Origin: Caldifarciminota bacterium
Lineage (GTDB): Bacteria > Hydrothermota > Tepidihabitantia > SM23-42
Length of the DNA: 53,742 bases
Direction of reading: 5' to 3'
NCBI GenBank assembly: GCA_020353055.1
Contig: CP070686.1
Span: 165,920 to 219,661, forward strand
The stretch's first letter is position 1, and each line of letters starts with the position of its first letter. The notes beneath the pieces were generated by a model. It was not told where the DNA came from, ran no database searches, and was given only the letters and a program-made list of their open reading frames with translations. The position numbers were made by a program, and so were the translations under genes. Below are positions 41,543 to 49,150 of this stretch, one piece after another.

Positions 41543-42460
41543 TTTGGCGTAAAGCGCCGCTCCTAATATTCCTGCATCGTCACCAAGTTGCGCCGGTGCA
41601 ATTTTGTGGCGGCGATGTTCGGCACCAAGCGCCATGCTGCTAACGGTCCTGCGTACCGGCTCAAAAAGTATCCTCCCGGCTTGCGCAATGCCACCGGCGA
41701 TAATGATAATATCAGGGTCAAACAGAGCAATTACGTTGGCCACACCCACGCCGATATAGAAGCCCACTTCGGCGAAAACTTCACGGGCTACCGTATCTCC
41801 ACTCTTTGCCGCGCACGCGATCTTTTCAGGTGTCAGGACATCATACTTTGCCAGTGAACTCTTGCGTTTAGCCATCTTTCTCCGGGCGCGGGCGACGATG
41901 TATTTTGCCCCGGCGTAGCGTTCAACATGGCCAGAATGTCCACAGGTGCATTTGGGTCCGTCTAGTTTGATTGTTGTGTGCCCAAACTCACCGGCAAACC
42001 CGTGTGCGCCGAAAAGGAGTTTTCCCTCGCAGATCGCACCGCCACCGACACCAGTTCCCATCGTAAAGAGAAAAACGTTTTTTTTTCGCCGGCCTGCGCC
42101 GTACTTCCATTCTCCCAGGCATATTGCGTTGACGTCGTTTAGTACGTAAACCGGCAGGTTGAATTCGGCACGTAGGATCCGCCCGAGTGGTACATTCTTC
42201 CATCCCTTCAGGTTCGGCGAGTACTTGACAGTTCCTTTTTCAGAATCGATTATGCCTGCGATCCCGATACCGATGGCTTTGGCGTCTTTGCATAGTGGTT
42301 CAACCACCTTTATTATTTGACTGAGCGAGTCCTTTAAGCCGCGCTCAGCCCGGGTCGAAGTCCTCGCCCGGCGGATGATTTTTTGCCCGGTGACCAGTGC
42401 CGTCTTGATATTCGTACCTCCGATATCAACGCCGATGATGCCTCTGCGTGTCTTAGCCAT
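41516..42460 (-). CDS. ROK family sugar kinase
   Basis: A 314-residue ROK protein, probably a glucokinase-type enzyme that phosphorylates hexoses with ATP. The ATP-binding DIGGTN is at 12-17 and the catalytic region VYVLNDVNAICLGEW and FTMGTGVGGGAI are intact. The zinc site reads CTCGHSGHVE; the usual ROK pattern CxCGxxGCxE has Cys where this protein has the last His. The frame extends to 42544, but the ATG at 42460, three codons before the typical GIIGVDIGGTN, follows the upstream stop (TAATCATG). No repressor helix-turn-helix is present, so it is a kinase, not a ROK repressor. Confidence 0.88.
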   Translation of the reverse strand: MAKTRRGIIGVDIGGTNIKTALVTGQKIIRRARTSTRAERGLKDSLSQIIKVVEPLCKDAKAIGIGIAGIIDSEKGTVKYSPNLKGWKNVPLGRILRAEFNLPVYVLNDVNAICLGEWKYGAGRRKKNVFLFTMGTGVGGGAICEGKLLFGAHGFAGEFGHTTIKLDGPKCTCGHSGHVERYAGAKYIVARARRKMAKRKSSLAKYDVLTPEKIACAAKSGDTVAREVFAEVGFYIGVGVANVIALFDPDIIIIAGGIAQAGRILFEPVRRTVSSMALGAEHRRHKIAPAQLGDDAGILGAALYAKLTIKGLTV

Positions 42461-42462
42461 GA

Positions 42463-42783
42463 TTAGGTTCGTGCTTTTGTGATCTTTCTGACGACTGAAA
42501 AGATACTGTAGGAAATGATGATAACAGCGACCACGTAGAACCACGCGGGCAGGTGGTGGCCGAAGATCGCCACATATGTAAAGGGCGCAATGATGATGAT
42601 GCCGAGGACGATGCCGAAATTCCTGGCCTGCACGTAATTCTTATTTCTTACTGCATTGATTATCTTGTATAAAGATAGCCAGAAAGGAATCACCCCGGCA
42701 AAGTATATTATGGCAAATACTACTGGATTGACACCGTGGGTATATTCGATTTGACGTAACCAGTTTTGCAGGTACTCAAACAT
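42463..42783 (-). CDS. Small three-helix membrane protein
   Basis: A 106-residue hypothetical inner-membrane protein. Hydrophobic segments at about residues 20-40 (VVFAIIYFAGVIPFWLSLY), 57-74 and 80-98 predict three helices, with a basic C-terminus (RKITKART). It sits between serS (stop one base before its ATG: TAGCATG) and the ROK kinase, and is surely co-transcribed. Similar small proteins beside serS or kinases are known only as uncharacterised. No function is proposed. Confidence 0.7.
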   Translation of the reverse strand: MFEYLQNWLRQIEYTHGVNPVVFAIIYFAGVIPFWLSLYKIINAVRNKNYVQARNFGIVLGIIIIAPFTYVAIFGHHLPAWFYVVAVIIISYSIFSVVRKITKART

Positions 42784-42784
42784 G

Positions 42785-44053
42785 CTACTTGCCGATGCTG
42801 TCCACTCCTACATATTGCCTCAGAACGTCCGGTATTTTGATGCGCCCATCTTCTGTTTGGTAATTTTCGACGATCGCAATGAAGGTACGGGGCGTTGCGA
42901 GGCCCGAACCATTCATTGTGTACACAAAATCGACCCCCTTGCCTGGCCGTCGATAACGGATATTTGCCCGTCGGGACTGGTATTGCTCGTAGCAGGAAAT
43001 CGAGGATACCTCGAGCCATTCCTTCATGCCCGGAGCATAGACTTCAATATCATAGGTGATGGCCGAGGCAAATGTCATGTCCCCCGTGCAGAGGAGCATA
43101 ATGCGGTAAGGCAACCGTAGTGCTTTGACCGCGGCTTCCGCGTCTTTCAGCATCTTCTCAAATTCTGTGTAACCATTTTCAGGCGTGGCGTACTTGACAA
43201 GTTCCACTTTGTTGAATTGATGCACACGGGTGATGCCCCGTACTTCTTTGCCATAGGAACCGGCTTCACGTCTGAAACATGGTGTGTATGCTACGTAGCG
43301 AACCGGTAATTGTTTCTCCAGGAGTATTTCTTCACGGTGCATGTTCGTAAGCGGGACCTCTGCAGTGGGCGTTAGATAGAAGGCATCATCCCGGCACCGG
43401 TACATGTCAGACTCCAGTTTTGGTAGTTGTCCTGTACCGTAGAGACATTCTGTCGGGTTGAGCACCGGCGGAAAAATCTCGGTGTAGCCGTGCTTCGTTG
43501 TATGCAGGTCAAGAAAGAAATTGATGAGAGCGCGTTCCAGTAAGGCGCCCATTCCTTTGTATAGAATAAATCGGGATCCAGATATCTTGGATGCTCTTTT
43601 GAGATCGAGGATGTCCAGGGCTTCACAAATATCCCAGTGTGGCAGGACTTCGAAATCCGCTTCAGGCGCCTTTGTCAGGCCACGGATAAATCTGTTTGCT
43701 TCGGGACCGGCGCCAACCGGAACGCTTTCGTGCGGAACGTTTGGCAGCCATTGTACGGCGTCTCCAAAATTCTGCTCTGTTTCCCGCTGTTTCTCTTCTT
43801 TTTTCTTAATTTGCTCTGACAGAAGCCGCGCCTGCTCCATGAGTTTTTCCGGTTCTTCACCCTGACGTTTTAGCTTGGCGATCTCTTCAGATAAAGCATT
43901 CCGCTTGCTTTTCAATTCCTGGACCTCGGTCATGCCGGCACGCCGCTGTTTTTCCATCTCGATGATCCTATCCAGATCGATGTCGGAATTCCTCTTCTTT
44001 AATGCTGCGCGGATCCTTTCTGGGTCATCTCTCAACAATTTGAGGTCAATCAT
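42785..44053 (-). CDS. serS: Serine-tRNA ligase
   Basis: A 422-residue class II aminoacyl-tRNA synthetase that charges tRNA-Ser. The N-terminal long coiled-coil arm (about 30-105, Lys/Glu rich) binds the tRNA variable arm. In the catalytic domain, TAEVPLTNMHREEIL, motif 2 CFRREAGSYGKEVRGITRVHQF and motif 3 GSGLATPRTFIAIVENYQ are intact. The length is normal. The ATG at 44053 lies 6 nt after TATAAT with no Shine-Dalgarno, so the mRNA is leaderless. It is divergent from the LarA-like gene and heads an operon with the small membrane protein and ROK kinase. Confidence 0.96.
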   Translation of the reverse strand: MIDLKLLRDDPERIRAALKKRNSDIDLDRIIEMEKQRRAGMTEVQELKSKRNALSEEIAKLKRQGEEPEKLMEQARLLSEQIKKKEEKQRETEQNFGDAVQWLPNVPHESVPVGAGPEANRFIRGLTKAPEADFEVLPHWDICEALDILDLKRASKISGSRFILYKGMGALLERALINFFLDLHTTKHGYTEIFPPVLNPTECLYGTGQLPKLESDMYRCRDDAFYLTPTAEVPLTNMHREEILLEKQLPVRYVAYTPCFRREAGSYGKEVRGITRVHQFNKVELVKYATPENGYTEFEKMLKDAEAAVKALRLPYRIMLLCTGDMTFASAITYDIEVYAPGMKEWLEVSSISCYEQYQSRRANIRYRRPGKGVDFVYTMNGSGLATPRTFIAIVENYQTEDGRIKIPDVLRQYVGVDSIGK

Positions 44054-44059
44054 TGTAGT

Positions 44060-44087
44060 ATTATAGCACTTTTTGTATCCAAGTCAA
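44060..44087 (-). promoter_or_regulatory. Promoter for leaderless serS mRNA
   Basis: TTGACT (44087-44082), 16-bp spacer, TATAAT (44065-44060), then 6 nt to the ATG at 44053. Confidence 0.75.
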
Positions 44088-44127
44088 CAAAAGATATATT
44101 TTTTGACTTCTCGAAAGGCGCTTGGCG

Positions 44128-44155
44128 TTGACACAGGCGCATATTTAGATAGAAT
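44128..44155 (+). promoter_or_regulatory. Promoter for leaderless LarA-like mRNA
   Basis: TTGACA (44128-44133), 16-bp spacer, TAGAAT (44150-44155), then 5 nt to the ATG at 44161. Confidence 0.7.
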
Positions 44156-44160
44156 ATGCC

Positions 44161-45414
44161 ATGGATTTGAAATACGGAAAGAGTTGGATGAGTTTCGACC
44201 CACCGCCCGGATTGATCGGTGTGGCCGAGCCGAAAATTGGTGAGGCGAGACCGCTCGATACGCTCTTGAAGGAGAGTTTTTCGAAACCGGTTGGGCTCGC
44301 TAACTTGAACAAGGTTTTGCGCGGTAACAAGCCGAGAGATGTTGTCATAATTGTATCTGACATAACCAGGAAAATCGCCAATTATGCTGATATTTTGAGA
44401 TTTCTGGTGGCTGAGCTGGTGGATGCGGGCATCGACGAAAGAAATGTCTCTTTTGTCGTTGCCCTGGGCACTCATCGACCGCACACCGCAGAAGAGAATT
44501 CACTGTTGTATGGAAAATTATGCGATGATTTCGCCTTCCTGCAGCATGATTGCCAGCATGATTTCAAAAGAATTGGCACGACATCCACCGGTCTTGAGGT
44601 TTCGGTGAACCGGCGCGTCGCCGAGGCCGATTTCGTGATCGCCACGGGTAGAATAGGTTTTCACTATCTGGCAGGGTTTTCAGGTGGGCGCAAGTCGATT
44701 CTACCTGGCGTCGCATCGTATGAAACGATCCGGAATAATCATAAAAAACTGGTGCGTAACGGTGTGTTCGTTGGCAGGGTCGAGAACAACATCATTGCCC
44801 GGGAAATGGCTGAAGCCGCTGATCTTTTTGGGATCGGGTATCTTTTAAATGTCGTTGAGACCCCAGACCATAAAACGGAGGTGATTTTTTGCGGACATCA
44901 TACGCATGCATTTGATGAGGCGGTGGACTTTTTTGTCAGCCGGCGAAGAAGCAATATCGGCGAATTGGCAGACTGCGCGATCGTATCGGCTGGCGGTTAT
45001 CCGAACGATAAGGATTTTTATCACACTCATAAGGCAATGAACTTGGCGATGCTCGGCCTAAAGGATACCGGAAGTATCATATTAGTCGGTCAGTGCGTTG
45101 AAGGTTTTGGCAATGAGAGGTTTATGAGGCTCATGCGCGAGAATAATATTGATGGACTTGTGGAATATCCGGAGGAAAAAATAGAAGTGGGCGGACATCG
45201 GGCGTTTCTGACCGCGAAGATACTCAAGCGGCACAGGGTCTATGCTTGCACTGATCTGGATCCGGCAGAATTGAAGGCGATCAGCTTCACGCCCATTCAC
45301 AATATACAACAGGGTATCGATGCCGTGAAAAAAGAGCAGCACAACAGCTTCAGGACATTGATCGTGCCCGATGGGCAAGCGGTGCTTCCCTCGTTGAGCG
45401 GATCGAAAGTTTGA
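44161..45414 (+). CDS. LarA-like nickel-pincer racemase/epimerase
   Basis: A 417-residue protein of the lactate racemase LarA family, which uses a nickel-pincer nucleotide cofactor to racemise 2-hydroxyacids. GTHRPHT (His105, His108) and GFHYLAGFSGGRKSILPG (His168, Lys178) with His194 reproduce the relative spacing of LarA His174, Lys184 and His200, so cofactor attachment and catalysis look intact. The family includes several substrate types and this one cannot be assigned. None of the cofactor genes larB, larC or larE is present in the window. Its start is 5 nt after the -10, hence leaderless. The next gene, 20 bp on, is a PpiD-like foldase. Confidence 0.85.
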   Translation: MDLKYGKSWMSFDPPPGLIGVAEPKIGEARPLDTLLKESFSKPVGLANLNKVLRGNKPRDVVIIVSDITRKIANYADILRFLVAELVDAGIDERNVSFVVALGTHRPHTAEENSLLYGKLCDDFAFLQHDCQHDFKRIGTTSTGLEVSVNRRVAEADFVIATGRIGFHYLAGFSGGRKSILPGVASYETIRNNHKKLVRNGVFVGRVENNIIAREMAEAADLFGIGYLLNVVETPDHKTEVIFCGHHTHAFDEAVDFFVSRRRSNIGELADCAIVSAGGYPNDKDFYHTHKAMNLAMLGLKDTGSIILVGQCVEGFGNERFMRLMRENNIDGLVEYPEEKIEVGGHRAFLTAKILKRHRVYACTDLDPAELKAISFTPIHNIQQGIDAVKKEQHNSFRTLIVPDGQAVLPSLSGSKV

Positions 45415-45433
45415 TTTTATATAGGAGGCTAAG

Positions 45434-47137
45434 ATGATGCAAACTCTACGTAAGAAAACACGTTTGGTATTATTTATTGCTCTGGCAGGATTTGCCGGTT
45501 TGATATTTTTCCAATGGGGACTGGACGTTACCGGTATTCGAAACCGGCCGGAGACCGATATTGCCAAGATCGGAAACCAAACCGTATCGTACCAGGAATG
45601 GAGGCGGTTCACACTGCTCAAGGAGAGCGAGAACAAAAATATCACGCCGGATGAGATCTGGATGATGCTCATTGAGGATATCATATGGAGTGATCTCGTC
45701 AGAAAAGAAAGAATCGGAATCAACGACGAAGAGATCTGGGCGATAATACAGAACAATCCACCGCCCGAAATCTTTCAGGCGGAATTCATGCAGGACGAGA
45801 ATGGCGAATTCGATTGGAATAAATACTACCAGTTGATTCAAAATCCCCAGAGTCTGCAGTGGATGTACCAGTATGAGATGCAATTGCGGCAGAACCTGCC
45901 GAAGGAGAAACTGCGCTCGCTCATTTCAACGATGGCATGGGTTTCTCCATATGATGACAGCATGGCGCTTGCAGGGCTCAGCACCAATTATGATATTTCG
46001 TTTCTGAGCGTGCAGATCAACCGTATGCGCGGCATCATCGAGGTTACCGATGAGGAGGTCTCCGAGTATTACAAAACACACCAGGATGAATTCATAGTCC
46101 CGGAATACAAGATCCTGAAATACGTTTTCTTTGAGCGCAAACCCTCGTCCTATGATACGCTGGAAGCCAGACAACGGCTTGAGGATTTTCTCGCCATGGT
46201 TGAAGAGGGGGCGGATTTTACGGAATTGGCGCAGGAGGTTTCTGACGACACAACGATCGATTATGCCTTCGATAATGAGAATATAATGAGACCGTATATG
46301 CGCGAGGTCTACAATGAACTCAGGGACGGACAGGTGTCGGGGATCGTCGACGCGGCGCGCGGTTTTGAGGTGATGAAGCGAGTACGTCCCGGTATGATGC
46401 AGATTGTCAAAGCTAATGTTGTGGTATCGCGGACAACTATCGGTGATATCGCAGACAATATCATGTCTTTCATCGAAACTGCCGAAGACATTGGTTTCGA
46501 TTCTGCGGTGGTGGATTTTGGATTGACCACTCTCAAGACTTATCCCTTGGATAGAGATGAATTGAATTTCCCGGTACGCAGCGTAGATGGATTGGCAGAG
46601 TTTCTTGACAAGGTTAAGGATGGCGAGATAAGTCAACCATTCAGCAGTCTTGGTGGTTATTATGTTTTCGCCCTTGACTCGGTGATTCCTTCAAGCCAGC
46701 CTTCATTGGAGGAAGCTCATACGCGGGTCAAGGCAGCCGCGGAGCGTCAAGCATATGAGAAAACAATGACTCAATACCTCCGCGATCTGCATAGACAGTT
46801 GACTTCTGGAACGCCAATGGAAGCGATCGCGCAGTCGGATACGATTGTGCAGTTCCATCCCGGTATCGTCGGCCAGAACATGTTCAGTTTGCGCAATACT
46901 TACGGTGATAAATTCGTCGGTGCTCTGGCGGCGTTAGAGCAAGGGGAGATGTCCCCACCGGTGATCGAGAGATACAGCGGCTTTATTATACGGTGCGACA
47001 GGAAAAATGCGGTTCCGTTTGATTCTACCATGGTGGGAATGCTGCAGTGGAAGCGCCAGATGATACTCCAGCAGATAAGTCAAACTATCTTTACTCCGGA
47101 AGAACTGGCTGATCACAGAGATAAGTTTTTCGAGTAA
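45434..47137 (+). CDS. PpiD/SurA-like membrane-anchored peptidyl-prolyl isomerase
   Basis: A 567-residue periplasmic foldase anchored by one N-terminal helix (about 10-30, LVLFIALAGFAGLIFFQWGL). The SurA-N/PpiD-type helical domain (45-190) contains IGNQTVSYQEWRRF and the paired helices. Parvulin-like regions lie at about 215-320 (VPEYKILKYVFFERK...GADFTELAQEVSDD) and again near 355-440 (DGEISQPFSSLGGYYVFAL). It would fold outer-membrane proteins after export. The ATG follows AGGAGG. Its stop abuts the stop of lptD on the other strand with no bases between. Confidence 0.8.
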   Translation: MMQTLRKKTRLVLFIALAGFAGLIFFQWGLDVTGIRNRPETDIAKIGNQTVSYQEWRRFTLLKESENKNITPDEIWMMLIEDIIWSDLVRKERIGINDEEIWAIIQNNPPPEIFQAEFMQDENGEFDWNKYYQLIQNPQSLQWMYQYEMQLRQNLPKEKLRSLISTMAWVSPYDDSMALAGLSTNYDISFLSVQINRMRGIIEVTDEEVSEYYKTHQDEFIVPEYKILKYVFFERKPSSYDTLEARQRLEDFLAMVEEGADFTELAQEVSDDTTIDYAFDNENIMRPYMREVYNELRDGQVSGIVDAARGFEVMKRVRPGMMQIVKANVVVSRTTIGDIADNIMSFIETAEDIGFDSAVVDFGLTTLKTYPLDRDELNFPVRSVDGLAEFLDKVKDGEISQPFSSLGGYYVFALDSVIPSSQPSLEEAHTRVKAAAERQAYEKTMTQYLRDLHRQLTSGTPMEAIAQSDTIVQFHPGIVGQNMFSLRNTYGDKFVGALAALEQGEMSPPVIERYSGFIIRCDRKNAVPFDSTMVGMLQWKRQMILQQISQTIFTPEELADHRDKFFE

Positions 47138-47145
47138 TTACTCGA
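47130..47145. terminator. Palindrome spanning two abutting stop codons
   Basis: TCGAGTAATTACTCGA is a perfect 16-bp dyad whose centre is the junction between the TAA of the foldase gene (plus) and the TAA of lptD (minus). It could act as a minimal shared terminator, but the stem is AT-rich in the middle and no U-tract follows on either strand. Confidence 0.4.
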
Positions 47146-49150
47146 GGATATAGCCGAGTAGGCCCTTGCCTATTGATACTTCTGGGATTGATTTTATCTG
47201 AACCTTGAAATCATAGCGCCAATCATCGCCCAGTTGATTGAAGTTGAATACTGCTTCCCAGCAGTGTAAATCCCGCACAACTCCGAAACTGTAATCAACT
47301 AAGCTGTTGGTTTGCCAGTCATAACGTGCTGAATAAGTCAGGCTCCAGTGACTCGTCGGCTTGATATCACCATTGAACCATATCTGGTAGTTGCCGCCTC
47401 GGCGGTAGCTCTGTCCGATGTTCAATGACAGAAAATCGAATTTCAGACCGATATTATTAGTTACATTATATAAATAATCTCTGGTGTAGGGATCGACATT
47501 GCCGTCGATCTGAGTGTTGAAGGTGTTGAACGGCGACGGCAGAGGATTGTACGGTGCCGAGAGAAGGAAGGTGATCTCTGAGAGGGAATCTTTAATGAGA
47601 TCGTAGCCGCTGTTGAGATTGACGCGCAGAATGTTGGATTTTTTCGATTCCTCGCCGATCTTCGCCTCGAATTCCTGATTCAGCCCAAAACCGATTCTGT
47701 TTGTGTGTGCATATGATGGAACTCCCGTTGCGCTGGGAAATCTTCCGAACTCGAACGTTGGAGTGTAGGTATAAGTTATGCTGGGCAGGATCTTGTGAAG
47801 CAGACCGTGCATGCCCAATATATTGAGGCCGAAGACCCGAAAAAAGTTAGTACTTGCGGTTGTGGCAAAGGAATAACCGAACCGTGAGGGCCATTCATTA
47901 CCCAACGTGTCTTCATTGAAGAGCGCAACGTCGAGATCCACCTTCGGCGAAAGCGAAAAGATGCCAAGCACATTTTGCTGTATCGTGGGTGTGGTGTGCA
48001 GATTTGCACCAATTACTTCGCTGGTGTCCTGACTCGTCGTCTGGCGATCCCTGCTGACATGTCCGGAAAGAGCATAGCTCACCGTCGAAAGTAACATGGA
48101 TGAGGGTCCGCTCAATGTGTAATAGGGCAGTTTCAAGGTGACCGTCGTGTCGGTATAATCCTCTCTTCGTTCAAAAGCGAGGGTATTCTTGAATCCGGCA
48201 ATGACGCGGGTAAGCGTTGCCTGCGAAGATATTTCTCTCTCCAACCAGATGGCAGTCGTTTCGGCATAATCCTGGCGATAACTATTATCGCTGACGTATT
48301 TTATGTCAAAGTTGAAACTCGAGCCTAATAGAAAGAGGTCGGACACATTGCGCGCTTCAACGCTGTAACGCACTTTTTCGGATTCGGTATCGCGAATGTA
48401 AGATGCAAAGATTTTTCCTTTGGAAAAAGGTGAGTAGTCCCATACACCTTCGGCCTGCGGCATTATCCCTTTCTTCTCCATGGCATCCAGCTGCAGCGTG
48501 ATGTCGGCGTAGTCCGATATCACAAAGTAATAGGCGAATCCTCTGATGAATTTGCCGAATGTGCTTGAATTACCAATACGAAAAGGCATCAGCCCGGATT
48601 TTCTTCTCGATGAAATGGGGACAAACCAGAATGGCGCGCCGAGGACAGGGATTTCTTGGATATACAGAAAGATCGGCCGTGCTATGACCATATCACCGAG
48701 GTAGACTTTCATTCTGGGCGCGTAGAAGTAATAATGGGGTGGGGAGTCGCCGCATGTGGTGTAAATACCATTGTAGCTGTTTACGGTTTTTTCGTCGATC
48801 CAGTAAATCTCTTCGCCGTCGATATAACCATCCTCGATCTGCGTTCTGCCGCTGGTCATTAAGGCCTTTTGATTTTCAACGTTGTACTTTATGTAGTTGC
48901 CCTGTATGGAATCGTCAAGCTGCTTAAGGTGACATCTGCCAAAGGCCTCCAGATGATTAGTTTCGATATAGTAGTAGGCACTGTCCGAAGTCAGTCTAAT
49001 ATCCTTGTAGGTTATTATGGATGAATCCTTCAGGATAATGACCGAACGTTCCAGATCATACGTTATTGTATTTGCCCGGTAGCGAACAGCGTCGACGGAG
49101 TCACTCAGGGTGGTATCTTGCAGTAACCCCAAGCAAAGGAGCCAGATCAT
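47138..49150 (-). CDS. lptD: LPS-assembly protein LptD-like (OstA/imp)
   Basis: A 670-residue outer-membrane protein that inserts lipopolysaccharide into the outer leaflet. A short signal peptide is followed by an OstA-type beta-jellyroll (about 20-130; YRANTITYDLERSVIILKDSSIITYKDIRLTSDSAYY). GIYTTCGDSPPHYYFYAPRMKV is the conserved Cys-containing junction, and FVPISSRRKSGLMPFRIG opens the barrel, which runs to the C-terminus. Only one cysteine of the Cys pairs known from E. coli is evident in that region. It is shorter than E. coli LptD (784). The ATG overlaps the upstream gene's stop by four bases (ATGA). Confidence 0.88.
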   Translation of the reverse strand: MIWLLCLGLLQDTTLSDSVDAVRYRANTITYDLERSVIILKDSSIITYKDIRLTSDSAYYYIETNHLEAFGRCHLKQLDDSIQGNYIKYNVENQKALMTSGRTQIEDGYIDGEEIYWIDEKTVNSYNGIYTTCGDSPPHYYFYAPRMKVYLGDMVIARPIFLYIQEIPVLGAPFWFVPISSRRKSGLMPFRIGNSSTFGKFIRGFAYYFVISDYADITLQLDAMEKKGIMPQAEGVWDYSPFSKGKIFASYIRDTESEKVRYSVEARNVSDLFLLGSSFNFDIKYVSDNSYRQDYAETTAIWLEREISSQATLTRVIAGFKNTLAFERREDYTDTTVTLKLPYYTLSGPSSMLLSTVSYALSGHVSRDRQTTSQDTSEVIGANLHTTPTIQQNVLGIFSLSPKVDLDVALFNEDTLGNEWPSRFGYSFATTASTNFFRVFGLNILGMHGLLHKILPSITYTYTPTFEFGRFPSATGVPSYAHTNRIGFGLNQEFEAKIGEESKKSNILRVNLNSGYDLIKDSLSEITFLLSAPYNPLPSPFNTFNTQIDGNVDPYTRDYLYNVTNNIGLKFDFLSLNIGQSYRRGGNYQIWFNGDIKPTSHWSLTYSARYDWQTNSLVDYSFGVVRDLHCWEAVFNFNQLGDDWRYDFKVQIKSIPEVSIGKGLLGYILE

